Positions 16,218-25,707 of a stretch of DNA of 36,620 nt are shown here, piece after piece. Made by a program: the position numbers and the translations under genes. The stretch lies in the IMG/VR virus record IMGVR_UViG_3300035698_010570, positions 1 to 36,620 of that record; one strand, written 5' to 3'. The notes beneath the pieces were generated by a model, which searched no databases, was not told the origin of the DNA, and was given only the letters and a program-made list of their open reading frames with translations. This DNA comes from a virus. The stretch's first letter is position 1. Each line of letters opens with the position of its first letter.

Positions 16218-17045
16218 ATGAATAATAAATATAATTACAATAATCTTACTATTGGATCTGATCCAGAAGTATTTGTTAGAGATTTTGAAACTAAAGAATT
16301 AGCTTCTATTATTGGAGTTTTTAATGCAGGTAAAAACGATCCTCTTGATATAGGAACAGGTTGTTTTGTTCAAGAAGATAATATACTTGCTGAATTTAAT
16401 ATTCCACCTTGTAAAACAAGAGAAGAATTTTTAAATTCAATAAATTATGCTAAATCTTACATTGAAATGTTTGTAGCACCTTTAGGTATGGAACTTCATT
16501 ATTCAAGTAGTGAAATTGCTACTGAAGAATTACTTCTTGATCCTAAAGCTCATGTTTTTGGATGTTCACCTTCTTATAACGCAATAACTGAATGTTCTTC
16601 AGATATTGCAGAAGAAGACACATCAGAATTAACTATGAGATCTTCTGGTTTTCACATTCATTATGGGTGGGACAACCCAACAGAAGATGAAAGAGATAGA
16701 TTATGTATGATGTTTGAATTAGCTGTATCATTACCTTTAATATTAGAAGATAATGATGATCATAATCGCAGATCATTATATGGTAAAATCGGGGATTGTA
16801 GAGATAAAGATTACGGAATAGAATGTAGGTCTTTAGGTGGTTACTTTTTAAAAAGTGATGATAGTATATTAAACGTATGGGATCGTTCCGTTATGGCTGT
16901 CAAAATGGCAGAAGAACTTGAAATTTCTAATGAAGATTTAAGAAAAGATATATTAAATTATATTAATCCTGAATCAGATTTAGAAATTGAAAACGTAAAT
17001 GAATTAATTGAAAAATACAAAATAAAAGAATATGTTAATATTTAA
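16218..17045 (+). CDS. Glutamine-synthetase-like COOH-NH2 ligase (type 2)
   Basis: 275 residues. Family signatures: IGSDPEVFV (12-20) with E17, EDNILAEFNIPP (53-64) with E59, FHIHYGW (145-151) and RRSLYGKIGDCR...YGIECRS (184-205), the acid, histidine and arginine residues that bind ATP, metal and substrate in this GS/GCS-fold group. These enzymes form amide bonds on peptides or small molecules and are known mostly from phage and bacterial gene clusters. It overlaps the class II amidotransferase gene by 14 bases. Confidence 0.85.
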   Translation: MNNKYNYNNLTIGSDPEVFVRDFETKELASIIGVFNAGKNDPLDIGTGCFVQEDNILAEFNIPPCKTREEFLNSINYAKSYIEMFVAPLGMELHYSSSEIATEELLLDPKAHVFGCSPSYNAITECSSDIAEEDTSELTMRSSGFHIHYGWDNPTEDERDRLCMMFELAVSLPLILEDNDDHNRRSLYGKIGDCRDKDYGIECRSLGGYFLKSDDSILNVWDRSVMAVKMAEELEISNEDLRKDILNYINPESDLEIENVNELIEKYKIKEYVNI

Positions 17046-19152
17046 TATAGTAATTATAATGTTAATTATGCAAATGCTATTAAACATTTTTAGTAAAACA
17101 CAAAAAAAAGATGTTTTTAGTTGTGGATTATTTGGATGGACTGGTGAAAATCCATCTTCATTTGATATGGATAAACTTAAAATATTAGGTGTTTTAAATG
17201 AAGAAAGAGGTACTAATTCTTGTGGTTTATATATAAATGAAAAATTACATAAAGGTGACAGTATTGGTACAAACAATGAAGCTTTATTTAGAAATTTATT
17301 TATTAATGAAAGTATCCAAAAGTACAAAAAAAAAGTAGGTAACGTAATTATAGGTCACACTAGAAATGCATCAAGAGGAGGTATTAAAAGTGTAAATAAT
17401 ACACATCCTTTTATGTTTGATATTGGTGATGGTTTTAATTTTATAGGTGCTCATAACGGAACTTTAGATAATCACAAATTTTTAGCTGAAAAATATGAAG
17501 TAAATCTTAAAGATGATAAACATAGAGAAAAAGTAGATAGTGAAATTTTATTAGAAATAATATCTAAAGCTAATGTAAAAAAACCTGATTATATAAAAGT
17601 TTTACAAGATTACAAAGGTGCTGCTGCATTGGTTTTACATTCACAAAAAGAAAAAGAAACTGTTTTTGTATTTAGAGGTAAATCTAAAAAATGGGAATAT
17701 AATACTAGTGTTGCTGAAGAAGAAAGACCATTGCATTATTGGCAAGAATCTAAAAATAGTATATATTATTCTTCTACAGTAGCTCCTTTAGAGCTTATAT
17801 CAGGTAAAAGACATACTGAAAAAGATTCTAATATATATACTTTTGAAACAAATATACTTTATAAAATAAAAAATGGTGTAATTGAAGCTTTGTTTAATAT
17901 TGATAGAACTAAAAATGAAAAATACGATTCAATGTATGAATTTAATCGTAAAAAAGAAGAAAAAAACAGAAAAAATGTTGATAAAACTAAAAATAACAAT
18001 AAATCAGTAAAAAATTTAGTTGTTTATAAATCAAAACAACCACCTGTTAATTCTAAATTATTTATTAGTGCAAATAAAATACCAAATGATATTCAAAATG
18101 TTATTTCACCTTTAGAAAGTAAAATTGGAAAAAGTATTTTTTATGAGAAAATAATTAGGAGCAAAGAAATGGTTAATTATAATAAAGTTATTTTTGAAAA
18201 TTTTAGATATAAACAAAACAACGAGCTTGTTAAAGATGGTATTTATGTTTATAGTGAAAATAATGGTTTTATATATGTTAGTAATTTAATACATGAAGCT
18301 AAAAATTTAATTAATAATTTTTCATTTTTTGATAAAGTTAATTCTAAAAATATTGTTTTAGGAAAAGTTGATTTAACTTTGTTTTACATAGTTAATGGTA
18401 TTATGTTACTTACTGAATTAGATTATGAAACTATTAATTATAAAGGATCAGAAAACTTTACTCTTGAAGAATATTCGCACATGAGTGTTTATCCTATAAC
18501 TTCTTATTATGAAAATTCATTTTTAAAAAATAAAAAAGAAGATTTATTAGAATTTAATGCTCATTTATTTAAAAATAAAATTTTAAGAAAAGGAAAAGTA
18601 GTACAAAGTGAATCTGTACAAGCAATAGGTTCTACTTATATTTATAGTATAAGAAAAGGTATTTGTGTTGCTAGTTTTTATAATCATATTTTTAATAGTA
18701 TAAAAAATAATAAAATAATTTTAAGTAATAAAAAAGTTATTGACAATGCTTATTTTGAAGACAAAAGTTTTGAAAAAAATATAAATAAACTTGTTAATAA
18801 AAATAATAAATTTGAAGAAGATTTTCAAGATTATGAATCAGGTATAGATTATTCAAATGTTGACGAATTTGAAGACGAAAATGACGACATGAAAGTTGCA
18901 TTAGATGATTTTAACACTTCAATAAAAGAATCTTTAGATTTAGGAATAGATTTTGTTAGTAAATATTCTGATAACAATGAATTAGCAACTAATGTTTTTA
19001 ATTTTTGCGAAAATTTAGAAGGTGTTTATAATCCGTTAAGTAAATGGATTGATAATATTTTAAATTCAAAAGAAATAAAAAATGATGATGATGAATATTT
19101 TGATGAAGATGAAATGGAATTTATTAATAGAAACAACAAATTTAACCAATAG
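17032..19152 (+). CDS. Large class II glutamine amidotransferase (Ntn fold) with unknown C-terminal region
   Basis: 706 residues. The N-terminal domain has C31 in SCGLFGW, GHTRNAS (108-114) and GAHNGTLDN (139-147), the nucleophile, Arg and Asn-Gly features of GATase II, which frees ammonia from glutamine. Ntn enzymes need the Cys at the mature N-terminus, but here it follows about 30 residues including a hydrophobic run (4-20). In-frame ATGs at 17059, 17068 and 17074 all leave extra residues, so cleavage would be needed. From about 310 on there is no recognised domain; an acidic, coiled stretch lies at 620-700. Ends in TAG. Start site uncertain. Confidence 0.82.
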   Translation: MLIFNIVIIMLIMQMLLNIFSKTQKKDVFSCGLFGWTGENPSSFDMDKLKILGVLNEERGTNSCGLYINEKLHKGDSIGTNNEALFRNLFINESIQKYKKKVGNVIIGHTRNASRGGIKSVNNTHPFMFDIGDGFNFIGAHNGTLDNHKFLAEKYEVNLKDDKHREKVDSEILLEIISKANVKKPDYIKVLQDYKGAAALVLHSQKEKETVFVFRGKSKKWEYNTSVAEEERPLHYWQESKNSIYYSSTVAPLELISGKRHTEKDSNIYTFETNILYKIKNGVIEALFNIDRTKNEKYDSMYEFNRKKEEKNRKNVDKTKNNNKSVKNLVVYKSKQPPVNSKLFISANKIPNDIQNVISPLESKIGKSIFYEKIIRSKEMVNYNKVIFENFRYKQNNELVKDGIYVYSENNGFIYVSNLIHEAKNLINNFSFFDKVNSKNIVLGKVDLTLFYIVNGIMLLTELDYETINYKGSENFTLEEYSHMSVYPITSYYENSFLKNKKEDLLEFNAHLFKNKILRKGKVVQSESVQAIGSTYIYSIRKGICVASFYNHIFNSIKNNKIILSNKKVIDNAYFEDKSFEKNINKLVNKNNKFEEDFQDYESGIDYSNVDEFEDENDDMKVALDDFNTSIKESLDLGIDFVSKYSDNNELATNVFNFCENLEGVYNPLSKWIDNILNSKEIKNDDDEYFDEDEMEFINRNNKFNQ

Positions 19153-19178
19153 AGTTAACATTAAAAAAATAAAATGAA

Positions 19179-20693
19179 ATGATAGTTAAAACTTACAAAG
19201 GTAAGAATTTAGAAAAAAGTAAATGTCGTAAAATACAAAATGATTATTACGAAATAGGTGATAACAACATAGAAGGAAGTGGTGGATGTTACAAAGTAAA
19301 CGGTAGATATCATAGATTTAATAATGGTCTTATTGAATTTGATCATGAAAATAAATCTTACGTTTTAGTAAATAAACAACTTTTAACAAGGGGTATAGTA
19401 AGTATAAATAAAGATGATTCTTTTATATTAGGATTTTTTTCACCTAATCCTACTAAAAACATAAAAGTTGTTGTAGACAATTTTAATGTAACTAATTGTA
19501 TAGATGAAGAAACATTAGGTAGTAAGTATTCTGAACATTTAAATACAGGTAATTTTTATAAAAAAGATGAAATGTCAAAATCTTCTTTTAATAAAATAGG
19601 AAAAGCACCTGTAGATAAAAATTCGTTAAACTACGATAGTAGATTTGTAACTAAAATGATTGAAAAATCATATAATCAGTATTACAAAGTTCCTAGTGTT
19701 AAAAATCAAATGGTAGAAGAATTAGGTATTTTATTAGAAAAAAATAAAATAACTTTTGGTCTTGAATTTGAAACTTCAAAAGGTTATTTACCTGATAGAT
19801 TGTGTTATAAACACGGTATAGTAGCATTAAGAGATGGTAGTATATCAGGTTTAGAATATGTTACAGTTCCTTTAGATGGTAGAAAAGGTTTATATAATGT
19901 AATGGAAATATGTAAATTATTAAAAAAAAGAACTGATTATGATTTTACATGTGCTTTACATTTACATTTAGGAGGTCTTAAAAGAGATGTTGACAATATT
20001 TTATCTATAAATAATATAGCAAATATGCTAGAAGAAGATATGTATTCTTTACAACCATTGTCTAAAAAAATTTCTACTGATTACGGTAAAAATAAAAATT
20101 ACAGTGGTCCAATGAATTGTACTCCTTTAAGTATTATGATGTCTGACACAGATAAACCTTTACCTAAACTTAAAAAATTAGCTTTTGATAGTTTATTTAA
20201 GCATTTATCTGGTGGATATTCATTTTCAGATTTTGGTAATGATTTAGAAAAAATACAAAATCATCCTAAAGACCCTAATGGTACATCTAAATGGAACATT
20301 AGAAGTCGTTACGTATGGTTTAACATGATTCCTATTATATTTACTAACAAACAAACTGTAGAATTTAGACAACATAATAATACTTTTGACTTTTTTAAAA
20401 TTTACAATTTTATGTTAAGTTCAGCAATAATGGTTATGGCAGCTAACAAATTAGAAGATAAATTTAATAATCCTAAATTTTTAAAATCTTTTAGTAAATT
20501 AAATAGTAAATATGAAACATTAGTAAAACTTACTAAAAGTGAATTCCCAGAACTTACAGATTCTCTTTGTGAAAATAATATAAAATATTTTAAAGAAAGA
20601 GTTAAAGTTATGAAAAAAATGAATATTAATGACCCTAAAGGTCTTAATGAACATAAATTTTATGATGATTTTACAAATACTGTAGATGAATAA
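19179..20693 (+). CDS. Amidoligase (Amidoligase_2-like, GS/GCS fold)
   Basis: 504 residues. An N-terminal beta-rich region (GGCYKVNGRYHRFNNG, 35-50) is followed by the catalytic domain: FGLEFETSKG (193-202; E196, E198), LRDGSISGLEYVT (218-229), CALHLHLGG (258-266) and QTVEFRQHNNTFD near 380. This acid/His pattern is typical of the amidoligase group that partners class II amidotransferases. It is thus the second GS-fold ligase of the cluster, of a different subfamily from that at 16218. Its end overlaps the UDG gene by 8 bases. Confidence 0.82.
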   Translation: MIVKTYKGKNLEKSKCRKIQNDYYEIGDNNIEGSGGCYKVNGRYHRFNNGLIEFDHENKSYVLVNKQLLTRGIVSINKDDSFILGFFSPNPTKNIKVVVDNFNVTNCIDEETLGSKYSEHLNTGNFYKKDEMSKSSFNKIGKAPVDKNSLNYDSRFVTKMIEKSYNQYYKVPSVKNQMVEELGILLEKNKITFGLEFETSKGYLPDRLCYKHGIVALRDGSISGLEYVTVPLDGRKGLYNVMEICKLLKKRTDYDFTCALHLHLGGLKRDVDNILSINNIANMLEEDMYSLQPLSKKISTDYGKNKNYSGPMNCTPLSIMMSDTDKPLPKLKKLAFDSLFKHLSGGYSFSDFGNDLEKIQNHPKDPNGTSKWNIRSRYVWFNMIPIIFTNKQTVEFRQHNNTFDFFKIYNFMLSSAIMVMAANKLEDKFNNPKFLKSFSKLNSKYETLVKLTKSEFPELTDSLCENNIKYFKERVKVMKKMNINDPKGLNEHKFYDDFTNTVDE

Positions 20694-21390
20694 GGATATT
20701 ATTAATTTTAAAAAAACTTTTGGTAACTGGGTTAATGATGAAAGTTTTCTATATATAATTAAATCAGATTATTTTAGAAAACTTATTGTTTTTTTAAACC
20801 AAGTTTATAATAAAAGACAAATATTTCCTTTAAAAAAAGATATATTTAAAGTTTTTAGATATGTCCCTTATAATAATATTAAAGTGGTGATATTAGGAGA
20901 TTCTCCTTACCCTAATGAATCAGCAAACGGCTTTGCTGTAGCAAATACAGTTGATACACTTAGGGTGTCACCTTCTTTATTTAAAATAAGAGAATGTATA
21001 GAAAAAACTACTAATACTTTAATTGTTGATTTTGATGTAACTTTGCAAAATTGGGCTTTACAAAATGTTTTATTGTTAAATACATCATTAACTATTCAAG
21101 CAGGTATGGTAAATCCACACAAGCATATTTGGGATGAATTTATTAAAGTTACTATTAATACTATTATAGATAATAATCCAGGTGTAATATTTTGTTTATG
21201 GGGAAACGATGTTATGAGAACTTTTCACAAAGTTGTTCCAGAAAACAAATTAAAATTTTGTTATGCTTTAAAATGTATACATCCTGAACTTGCTGCAAAA
21301 CGAAATGAAGAATGGAATTGTAATCATTTTAAACAAATTAACGAATTAATAAAAGAAAACAATGGAAAAGAATTTTGTATTAAATGGTAA
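20686..21390 (+). CDS. ung: Family 1-like uracil-DNA glycosylase with altered active-site loop
   Basis: 234 residues. Family 1 plan: VVILGDSPYP (67-76) for the catalytic loop, LLLNTSLTIQAG (129-140) with the uracil-binding Asn, HIWDEF, VIFCLWGND, and IHPELAA (198-204) with H199. In the canonical GQDPYH loop the third residue is the catalytic Asp; here the loop is GDSPYP, so that position is Ser and Asp moves one place forward. It may be active with a shifted residue, act on another base, or only bind DNA. Last gene of the primase-amidoligase unit. Confidence 0.85.
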   Translation: MNKDIINFKKTFGNWVNDESFLYIIKSDYFRKLIVFLNQVYNKRQIFPLKKDIFKVFRYVPYNNIKVVILGDSPYPNESANGFAVANTVDTLRVSPSLFKIRECIEKTTNTLIVDFDVTLQNWALQNVLLLNTSLTIQAGMVNPHKHIWDEFIKVTINTIIDNNPGVIFCLWGNDVMRTFHKVVPENKLKFCYALKCIHPELAAKRNEEWNCNHFKQINELIKENNGKEFCIKW

Positions 21391-21715
21391 TAAGTTAATT
21401 GCTGAATTTATGGGTTGGGAAAAAAAAGGATTAGTTTATACTACTCCTCACAATAGACCTTATTTAGCTGTAGATAGTAACATGTATGAAACAAATAAAG
21501 CTAGACTAGATGATTTTAAATTTCATGAATCATGGGATTGGTTAATGCCTATAATTCAAAAAATTGAAAGGTTAGATACACTAGATAAAGATAAGGATTT
21601 CAATAAACAATTGGATAGAGTTATATGTAAATTTATTTATACAGATATTAAAACAATGTATAAAGCAGTAATTAAATTTATTAAATGGTATAATGAAAAC
21701 AACAAAAGTAACTAG
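21362..21715 (+). CDS. Conserved phage protein of unknown function
   Basis: 117 residues. IAEFMGWE near the start and FHESWDWLMPIIQKIE in the middle recall a small protein common in Bacteroidota phages and prophages without known function. Starts within the end of ung (29-base overlap, different frame). Trp are all TGG. Ends in TAG and overlaps the next small gene by 23 bases. Confidence 0.75.
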   Translation: MEKNFVLNGNKLIAEFMGWEKKGLVYTTPHNRPYLAVDSNMYETNKARLDDFKFHESWDWLMPIIQKIERLDTLDKDKDFNKQLDRVICKFIYTDIKTMYKAVIKFIKWYNENNKSN

Positions 21716-21833
21716 AGTAGAAATAATAGATCATAATGGTAGAAGTTATGTAAATATGAATTGTAGTATTGATGAAATACAATTACAAGATAATAATAGA
21801 ACTATGAAAATATTTCTAACTAAACAAAAATAA
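21693..21833 (+). CDS. Small hypothetical protein
   Basis: 46 residues, MKTTKVTRVEIIDHNG then beta-type segments; starts inside the preceding gene. Twelve bases after its stop the RusA gene begins. No family recognised. Confidence 0.5.
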   Translation: MKTTKVTRVEIIDHNGRSYVNMNCSIDEIQLQDNNRTMKIFLTKQK

Positions 21834-21845
21834 AAATGAAATAAT

Positions 21846-22223
21846 ATGATGTTATTTTGCGATGGCTCAGTGCCATCAAGTAAAAATGGACGCAGATGAA
21901 CTGGTAGACATTTTATAGCTTCTAAAGCTACTAAAAAATGAAAAACAAACACTGCAGAATGGTGGAAAGATAATAAAGATGCTTTCCACCAGATGATAGA
22001 AGGTAAAGAAAAACCTTATAAAATAGGGGTACATTTCATAAGAGGTACTCATCATAAATATGATTGGGTAAATCCTATTCAAACAATTCAAGATGAGATG
22101 ACTCATGCTGGATGGATAGATGATGACAACATTACAGAAATGGTTCCCTTTCCTTTTAAAATTAAAGGAAAATACACTGGGTATAATAAAGAAAAACCTG
22201 GTTTTTATTTAAAAGTATATTAA
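21846..22223 (+). CDS. rusA: RusA-like Holliday-junction resolvase; two in-frame TGA
   Basis: 125 residues with TGA as Trp at codons 18 and 32 (21897, 21939). It resolves four-way DNA junctions formed in replication and recombination. Support: VPSSKNGR near the start (the RusA P-S-x-N segment), KYDWVNP (71-77) and GWIDDDNITEMVPFP (89-103), the Asp residues that bind metal in this family. Four other Trp are TGG. If TGA stopped, only a 17-residue peptide would be made. It starts at the first of two tandem ATGs. Confidence 0.82.
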
Positions 22224-23567
22224 ATGTTAAACAAAGATAAAGATTATCATTCATATAGTTCTATCTTAAATTTTAAACAAGAAGGACCTTCTTCTCTTAT
22301 AACAGAAAGAAAAAAGAGTACTAAAGGTTTATCAAAAGGTAAAATGTTAGATAATTATATTTATGAAAATTTTGATGATTTATATTATGTAAGTGAAAAT
22401 CCAATAAAGCTTACATCAATGGAAAATGCTTTTTTAGATATGGTTACTAAAGAGTTAGAAGGTACTATAAACGAAGAATCTCTTAATAGTGATGATTTTA
22501 AAGATATATGCATGGAGTTATGTATAGAAAATGGTTTATTTAAAAGTGATATTAAAACTCCTGCTAAAATATATGAAAGAATAGATAAAATAAAAGATTC
22601 TTTAATTGATACATTAGAAGCTGGTAATAGAATTGTAATTACATCTGAAGATTATATTAGTGTTACTAATATGAACAATAAAATTAAAAAAAATAAATAT
22701 ACAAGTAAATTTTTTAATAATACTAATTCAAGTGATTTTCAGAATTTAAATCAAATTTTAATTGAATTTGAATATGAAGGTAATAAATTTAAATGTTATA
22801 TTGATACTATTCATATTGATCATAAAAATAAAACAATTCAAGAAATAGATTTAAAATTTACTTCATTTAAAATGAATGATTTTAAAAATAGTTATTACAA
22901 ATATAGATATGATATACAAGCTTGTATTTACACTCTTGCTATTAATCAATATAAAGATGATAATTTATCAATAAGTAAATATAATGTTTTAGAACCTTGT
23001 ATAGTTGCTGTTAATGATTTTGAAGAACCTTTATTATTTAAAATAAATAATGAAAATGTTTATGGGGCATATTATGGTTTTCACACAGATTTAGGTGTTT
23101 ATATTGAAGGTATTCGTGAAACTATAACTAAAATTAAATATCACATAGATAATAAACTTTTTGAATATAGTTACGATTATTATAAAAAAGGATATGAATC
23201 ATTAGGAAATAACAGAAAAAGTGGTAACGGTTTTAATTTTATTAGGAGATTTACTAATAATAGGAATTTTGATAATTTAATAAATGAAGAAGTTGAAACA
23301 GCTCCTGGATTTGAAGAATATGTAAAAAAATATAAAAAATTATCTAATAGTAAAGAAAAAGTATCATATTATAATAAAAAAGATACTGCAAAAAAAGTTA
23401 CTAAAGAAAAAGTTATTGAAGAAAAATCTATTCAAGGTTTAGATGCAGCTTTTTTGGATCTATTAAGTAAACAATCAAATAACGAAATTGTTAATTCAGC
23501 TCCAAAAGAAAATGATAATTTTATACAAAAATATTATGAAGATTTAAATAATATAAATTCTAAATAA
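22224..23567 (+). CDS. PD-(D/E)XK exonuclease-like protein
   Basis: 447 residues. The nuclease core is CYIDTIHID (191-199; D194), QEIDLKFTS (206-214; D209, K211) and YRYDIQACIYTLAI (227-240; Q232), the order seen in RecE/Cas4-type nucleases. An N-terminal SKGKMLDNYI helix fits the same family. The last 90 residues are Lys/Glu-rich and may bind partners. Directly abuts the RusA stop. Nucleases of this kind accompany annealing proteins and SSB in phage recombination. No TGA codon. Confidence 0.8.
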   Translation: MLNKDKDYHSYSSILNFKQEGPSSLITERKKSTKGLSKGKMLDNYIYENFDDLYYVSENPIKLTSMENAFLDMVTKELEGTINEESLNSDDFKDICMELCIENGLFKSDIKTPAKIYERIDKIKDSLIDTLEAGNRIVITSEDYISVTNMNNKIKKNKYTSKFFNNTNSSDFQNLNQILIEFEYEGNKFKCYIDTIHIDHKNKTIQEIDLKFTSFKMNDFKNSYYKYRYDIQACIYTLAINQYKDDNLSISKYNVLEPCIVAVNDFEEPLLFKINNENVYGAYYGFHTDLGVYIEGIRETITKIKYHIDNKLFEYSYDYYKKGYESLGNNRKSGNGFNFIRRFTNNRNFDNLINEEVETAPGFEEYVKKYKKLSNSKEKVSYYNKKDTAKKVTKEKVIEEKSIQGLDAAFLDLLSKQSNNEIVNSAPKENDNFIQKYYEDLNNINSK

Positions 23568-23568
23568 T

Positions 23569-24144
23569 ATGAAAAAAAATATTAGTCATGGTTATGTTTT
23601 ACCTATAATAACACAATGAGTTGATATAAATTCAAATATACAATCTCATATAATAAACACTTATTTATTTTCTAATTTAGATTCTAAAATAGGTAAGTTT
23701 TATATTGAATGTAATTTTAATTACAGAGATGTTAAATTTACAGAAAAAGAAAATATACTTACTGACAATGATGTATATGTAAAATCTTATTCTGTTAATG
23801 CTAATGTTATTTATGAATATAAAATACCAGAAGAATATCATGAAGATATACTTAAATTGATAAAAGGTAATTATTCTAAACTTTCAGATGATTACAAAAT
23901 GCAAATTAAGAAATACTGAATAGAATTATATGGTAAAATACCAGGTTTTGTAAATTCAACTATTAAAAGATTTGATGATATATTTAACAAAAATGACAAG
24001 TTAAGAGAAAAAATGGAAAAAGATTTAAATGTCAAATTATCTAAAAATAGTGAACTTGGTCAATTGTTAAATATTAACAATGAAACTTATGAGTTTCAAA
24101 ACAATAAACAAATAAATTTAGAAAATATTTCTGATATATTCTAA
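23569..24144 (+). CDS. Hypothetical protein; two in-frame TGA
   Basis: 191 residues once TGA codons at 17 and 117 (23617, 23917) are read through; otherwise the frame breaks into pieces. Starts MKKNISHGYVLPIITQW and has VIYEYKIPEEYHEDILKLIKG in the middle and a helical, Lys-rich C-terminus. It begins one base after the nuclease stop. Both Trp are TGA. No domain recognised; the neighbourhood suggests a recombination or replication accessory. Confidence 0.75.
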
Positions 24145-24172
24145 AAAACAAAAACTTAATTCTAATAAAGAT

Positions 24173-24475
24173 ATGGAATATAGTAAATTACAACCGTTAG
24201 TAGTAAAATGAGGAGCAGACAAAGGTATTCTTGAAAAAGCAACACCTATGGCTCAGGCTATCAAAACATTAGAGGAAGTTAATGAACTTCTTGATGCAAT
24301 AAACAAAAATGATAAAGAAGAAATCAATGACGCCCTTGGTGATATTTTGGTAACAATCATTTTACAAGCAGAATTACAAAATGTAAATTTAACAGATTGC
24401 CTTGAAGGTGCTTATAATATTATAAGTAAAAGAACTGGTAAAATGCAAAATGGAGTATTTGTAAAAGATGCTTAA
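24173..24475 (+). CDS. mazG: MazG-like nucleotide pyrophosphohydrolase; TGA at codon 13
   Basis: 100 residues. KWGADKGILEKATP, TLEEVNELLDAI, EEINDALGDILVTII and AYNIISKRTGKMQNGVFVKD follow the phage MazG plan; the EExxE and ExxD acids bind magnesium. Trp13 (TGA at 24209) sits in the conserved segment before G-I-L, where the family, as I know it, has Trp, so this codon supports TGA as Trp. It likely hydrolyses dNTPs or alarmone and precedes the RNR genes. Confidence 0.88.
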
Positions 24476-24497
24476 CAAAACGGTAAAAGATAGAAAA

Positions 24498-24680
24498 ATG
24501 AATAAAATTAAAACAAACACTGGATTTAAAGGAATTACTAAAAGAACAAACACTGGTAATTTTGAAATTAGAGTCAATGTAAAAGATAATTCTAAAGCAA
24601 CAAGCTTTTATGTAGGTATAGGAAAAACTCTACAAGAAGCAGTAACAAGAAGAAATAACTTTATTAAAAATCTAATTTAA
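24498..24680 (+). CDS. AP2-like DNA-binding small protein
   Basis: 60 residues. TGFKGITKRTNTGNFEIRV and YVGIGKTLQEAVTRRNNFI match the three-strand-plus-helix layout of AP2-type domains found alone or in homing endonucleases. An upstream in-frame ATG at 24468 lies within mazG; ATG 24498 is preferred because the domain begins there. Its stop overlaps the nrdB start (TAATG). It may regulate RNR or be a remnant of a homing endonuclease; a CDS is well supported, the fold moderately. Confidence 0.7.
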   Translation: MNKIKTNTGFKGITKRTNTGNFEIRVNVKDNSKATSFYVGIGKTLQEAVTRRNNFIKNLI

Positions 24681-25654
24681 TGAATATATTTAAAAAAAGA
24701 AAAAACGTGTTACCTTATGAGTATCCCGAATTACTTAAATATAAAAATGCAATAAGGCATTCATACTGAATTCATACTGAGTTTAATATTACAGAAGACA
24801 TTTCTGATTTTATGACTAAAGTTACAGACAGTCAACGTGAAGCAATCAAGCGATCCATGCTTGCAATTGCTCAGATAGAAGTTAACGTGAAAGCGTTTTG
24901 GGGTGATCTGTATAAACGTCTACCAAAATATGAAATTCAATCAGTAGGAGCTACATTTAGTGAGAGTGAAGCTAGGCACTTTGATGCTTATAAACACTTA
25001 CTTGAAGTTCTTGGCTTAGAAAGTGAATTTGAAACAATTACCGATGTACCAGCTATTAAAGATAGGATTTCTTATCTTAGTAAATACCTTGATGGAACTA
25101 GAAGTAAAAGTGATAAGATGTATACAAAATCTATCCTTTTATTTAGTCTATTTATAGAACACGTTTCTTTATTTAGCCAGTTTCTGATAATGATGTCATT
25201 TAATAAAGAATTAAATTTATTTAAAGGAGTGTCAAATATAGTAGAAGCAACCAGCAAGGAAGAAGATGTACATGGTAATTTTGGTATTGAATTAATTAAT
25301 ATTATTAAAAAAGAAAACCCTGAATGGTTTGATAAAGAATTTGAAGAAATAATTAAATCTGCATGCGTTAAGGCTCTTGAAGCCGAGTGTAAAGTTTTGG
25401 ATTGGATTTTTGAAAAAGGTGAACTAGATTTCTTATCAAAGGAAACAATTACTGAATTTATTAAAAACAGGTTTAATAACAGTTTAGAAAGCATTGGAAT
25501 GAGTAAAGCTTTTGAGGTCCAAACTCAAAAGTTAGAAAGTACAATGTGGTTTGACGTTGAAATTAAATCAACCAAAGAAAGTGATTTCTTTTATAAAAAA
25601 AGTATTGATTATAACAAAAAATCAGAAAGTATAACAGAGGACGACTTGTTCTAA
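24680..25654 (+). CDS. nrdB: Ribonucleotide reductase class I small subunit (R2); TGA at codon 30
   Basis: 324 residues. R2 holds the metal-tyrosyl radical centre. Ligands: E67, E97 and H100 (ESEARH), E160, E195 and H198 (EDVH); radical Tyr is Y104. Ligand 1 is Glu where E. coli has Asp. Residue 30 is TGA (24767) in SYWIHTE, aligning with the conserved Trp of the N-terminal FW-P-E segment (Trp48 of E. coli R2). That is the best evidence here that TGA encodes Trp. Four other Trp are TGG. Codon use around 24830-24920 is slightly richer in GC than its neighbours. Confidence 0.95.
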
Positions 25655-25707
25655 CAAAACTATTAATGGTTATGTTAATATAGTCATTAATGTTATATAA
25701 AAATTAA

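Noticed and set aside
21861-21899. Hairpin GATGGC/GCCATC just upstream of an in-frame TGA, suggesting selenocysteine insertion
   Set aside because: A bacterial SECIS lies just after the UGA, not before it; other TGA sites lack hairpins, and two TGAs align with conserved Trp.
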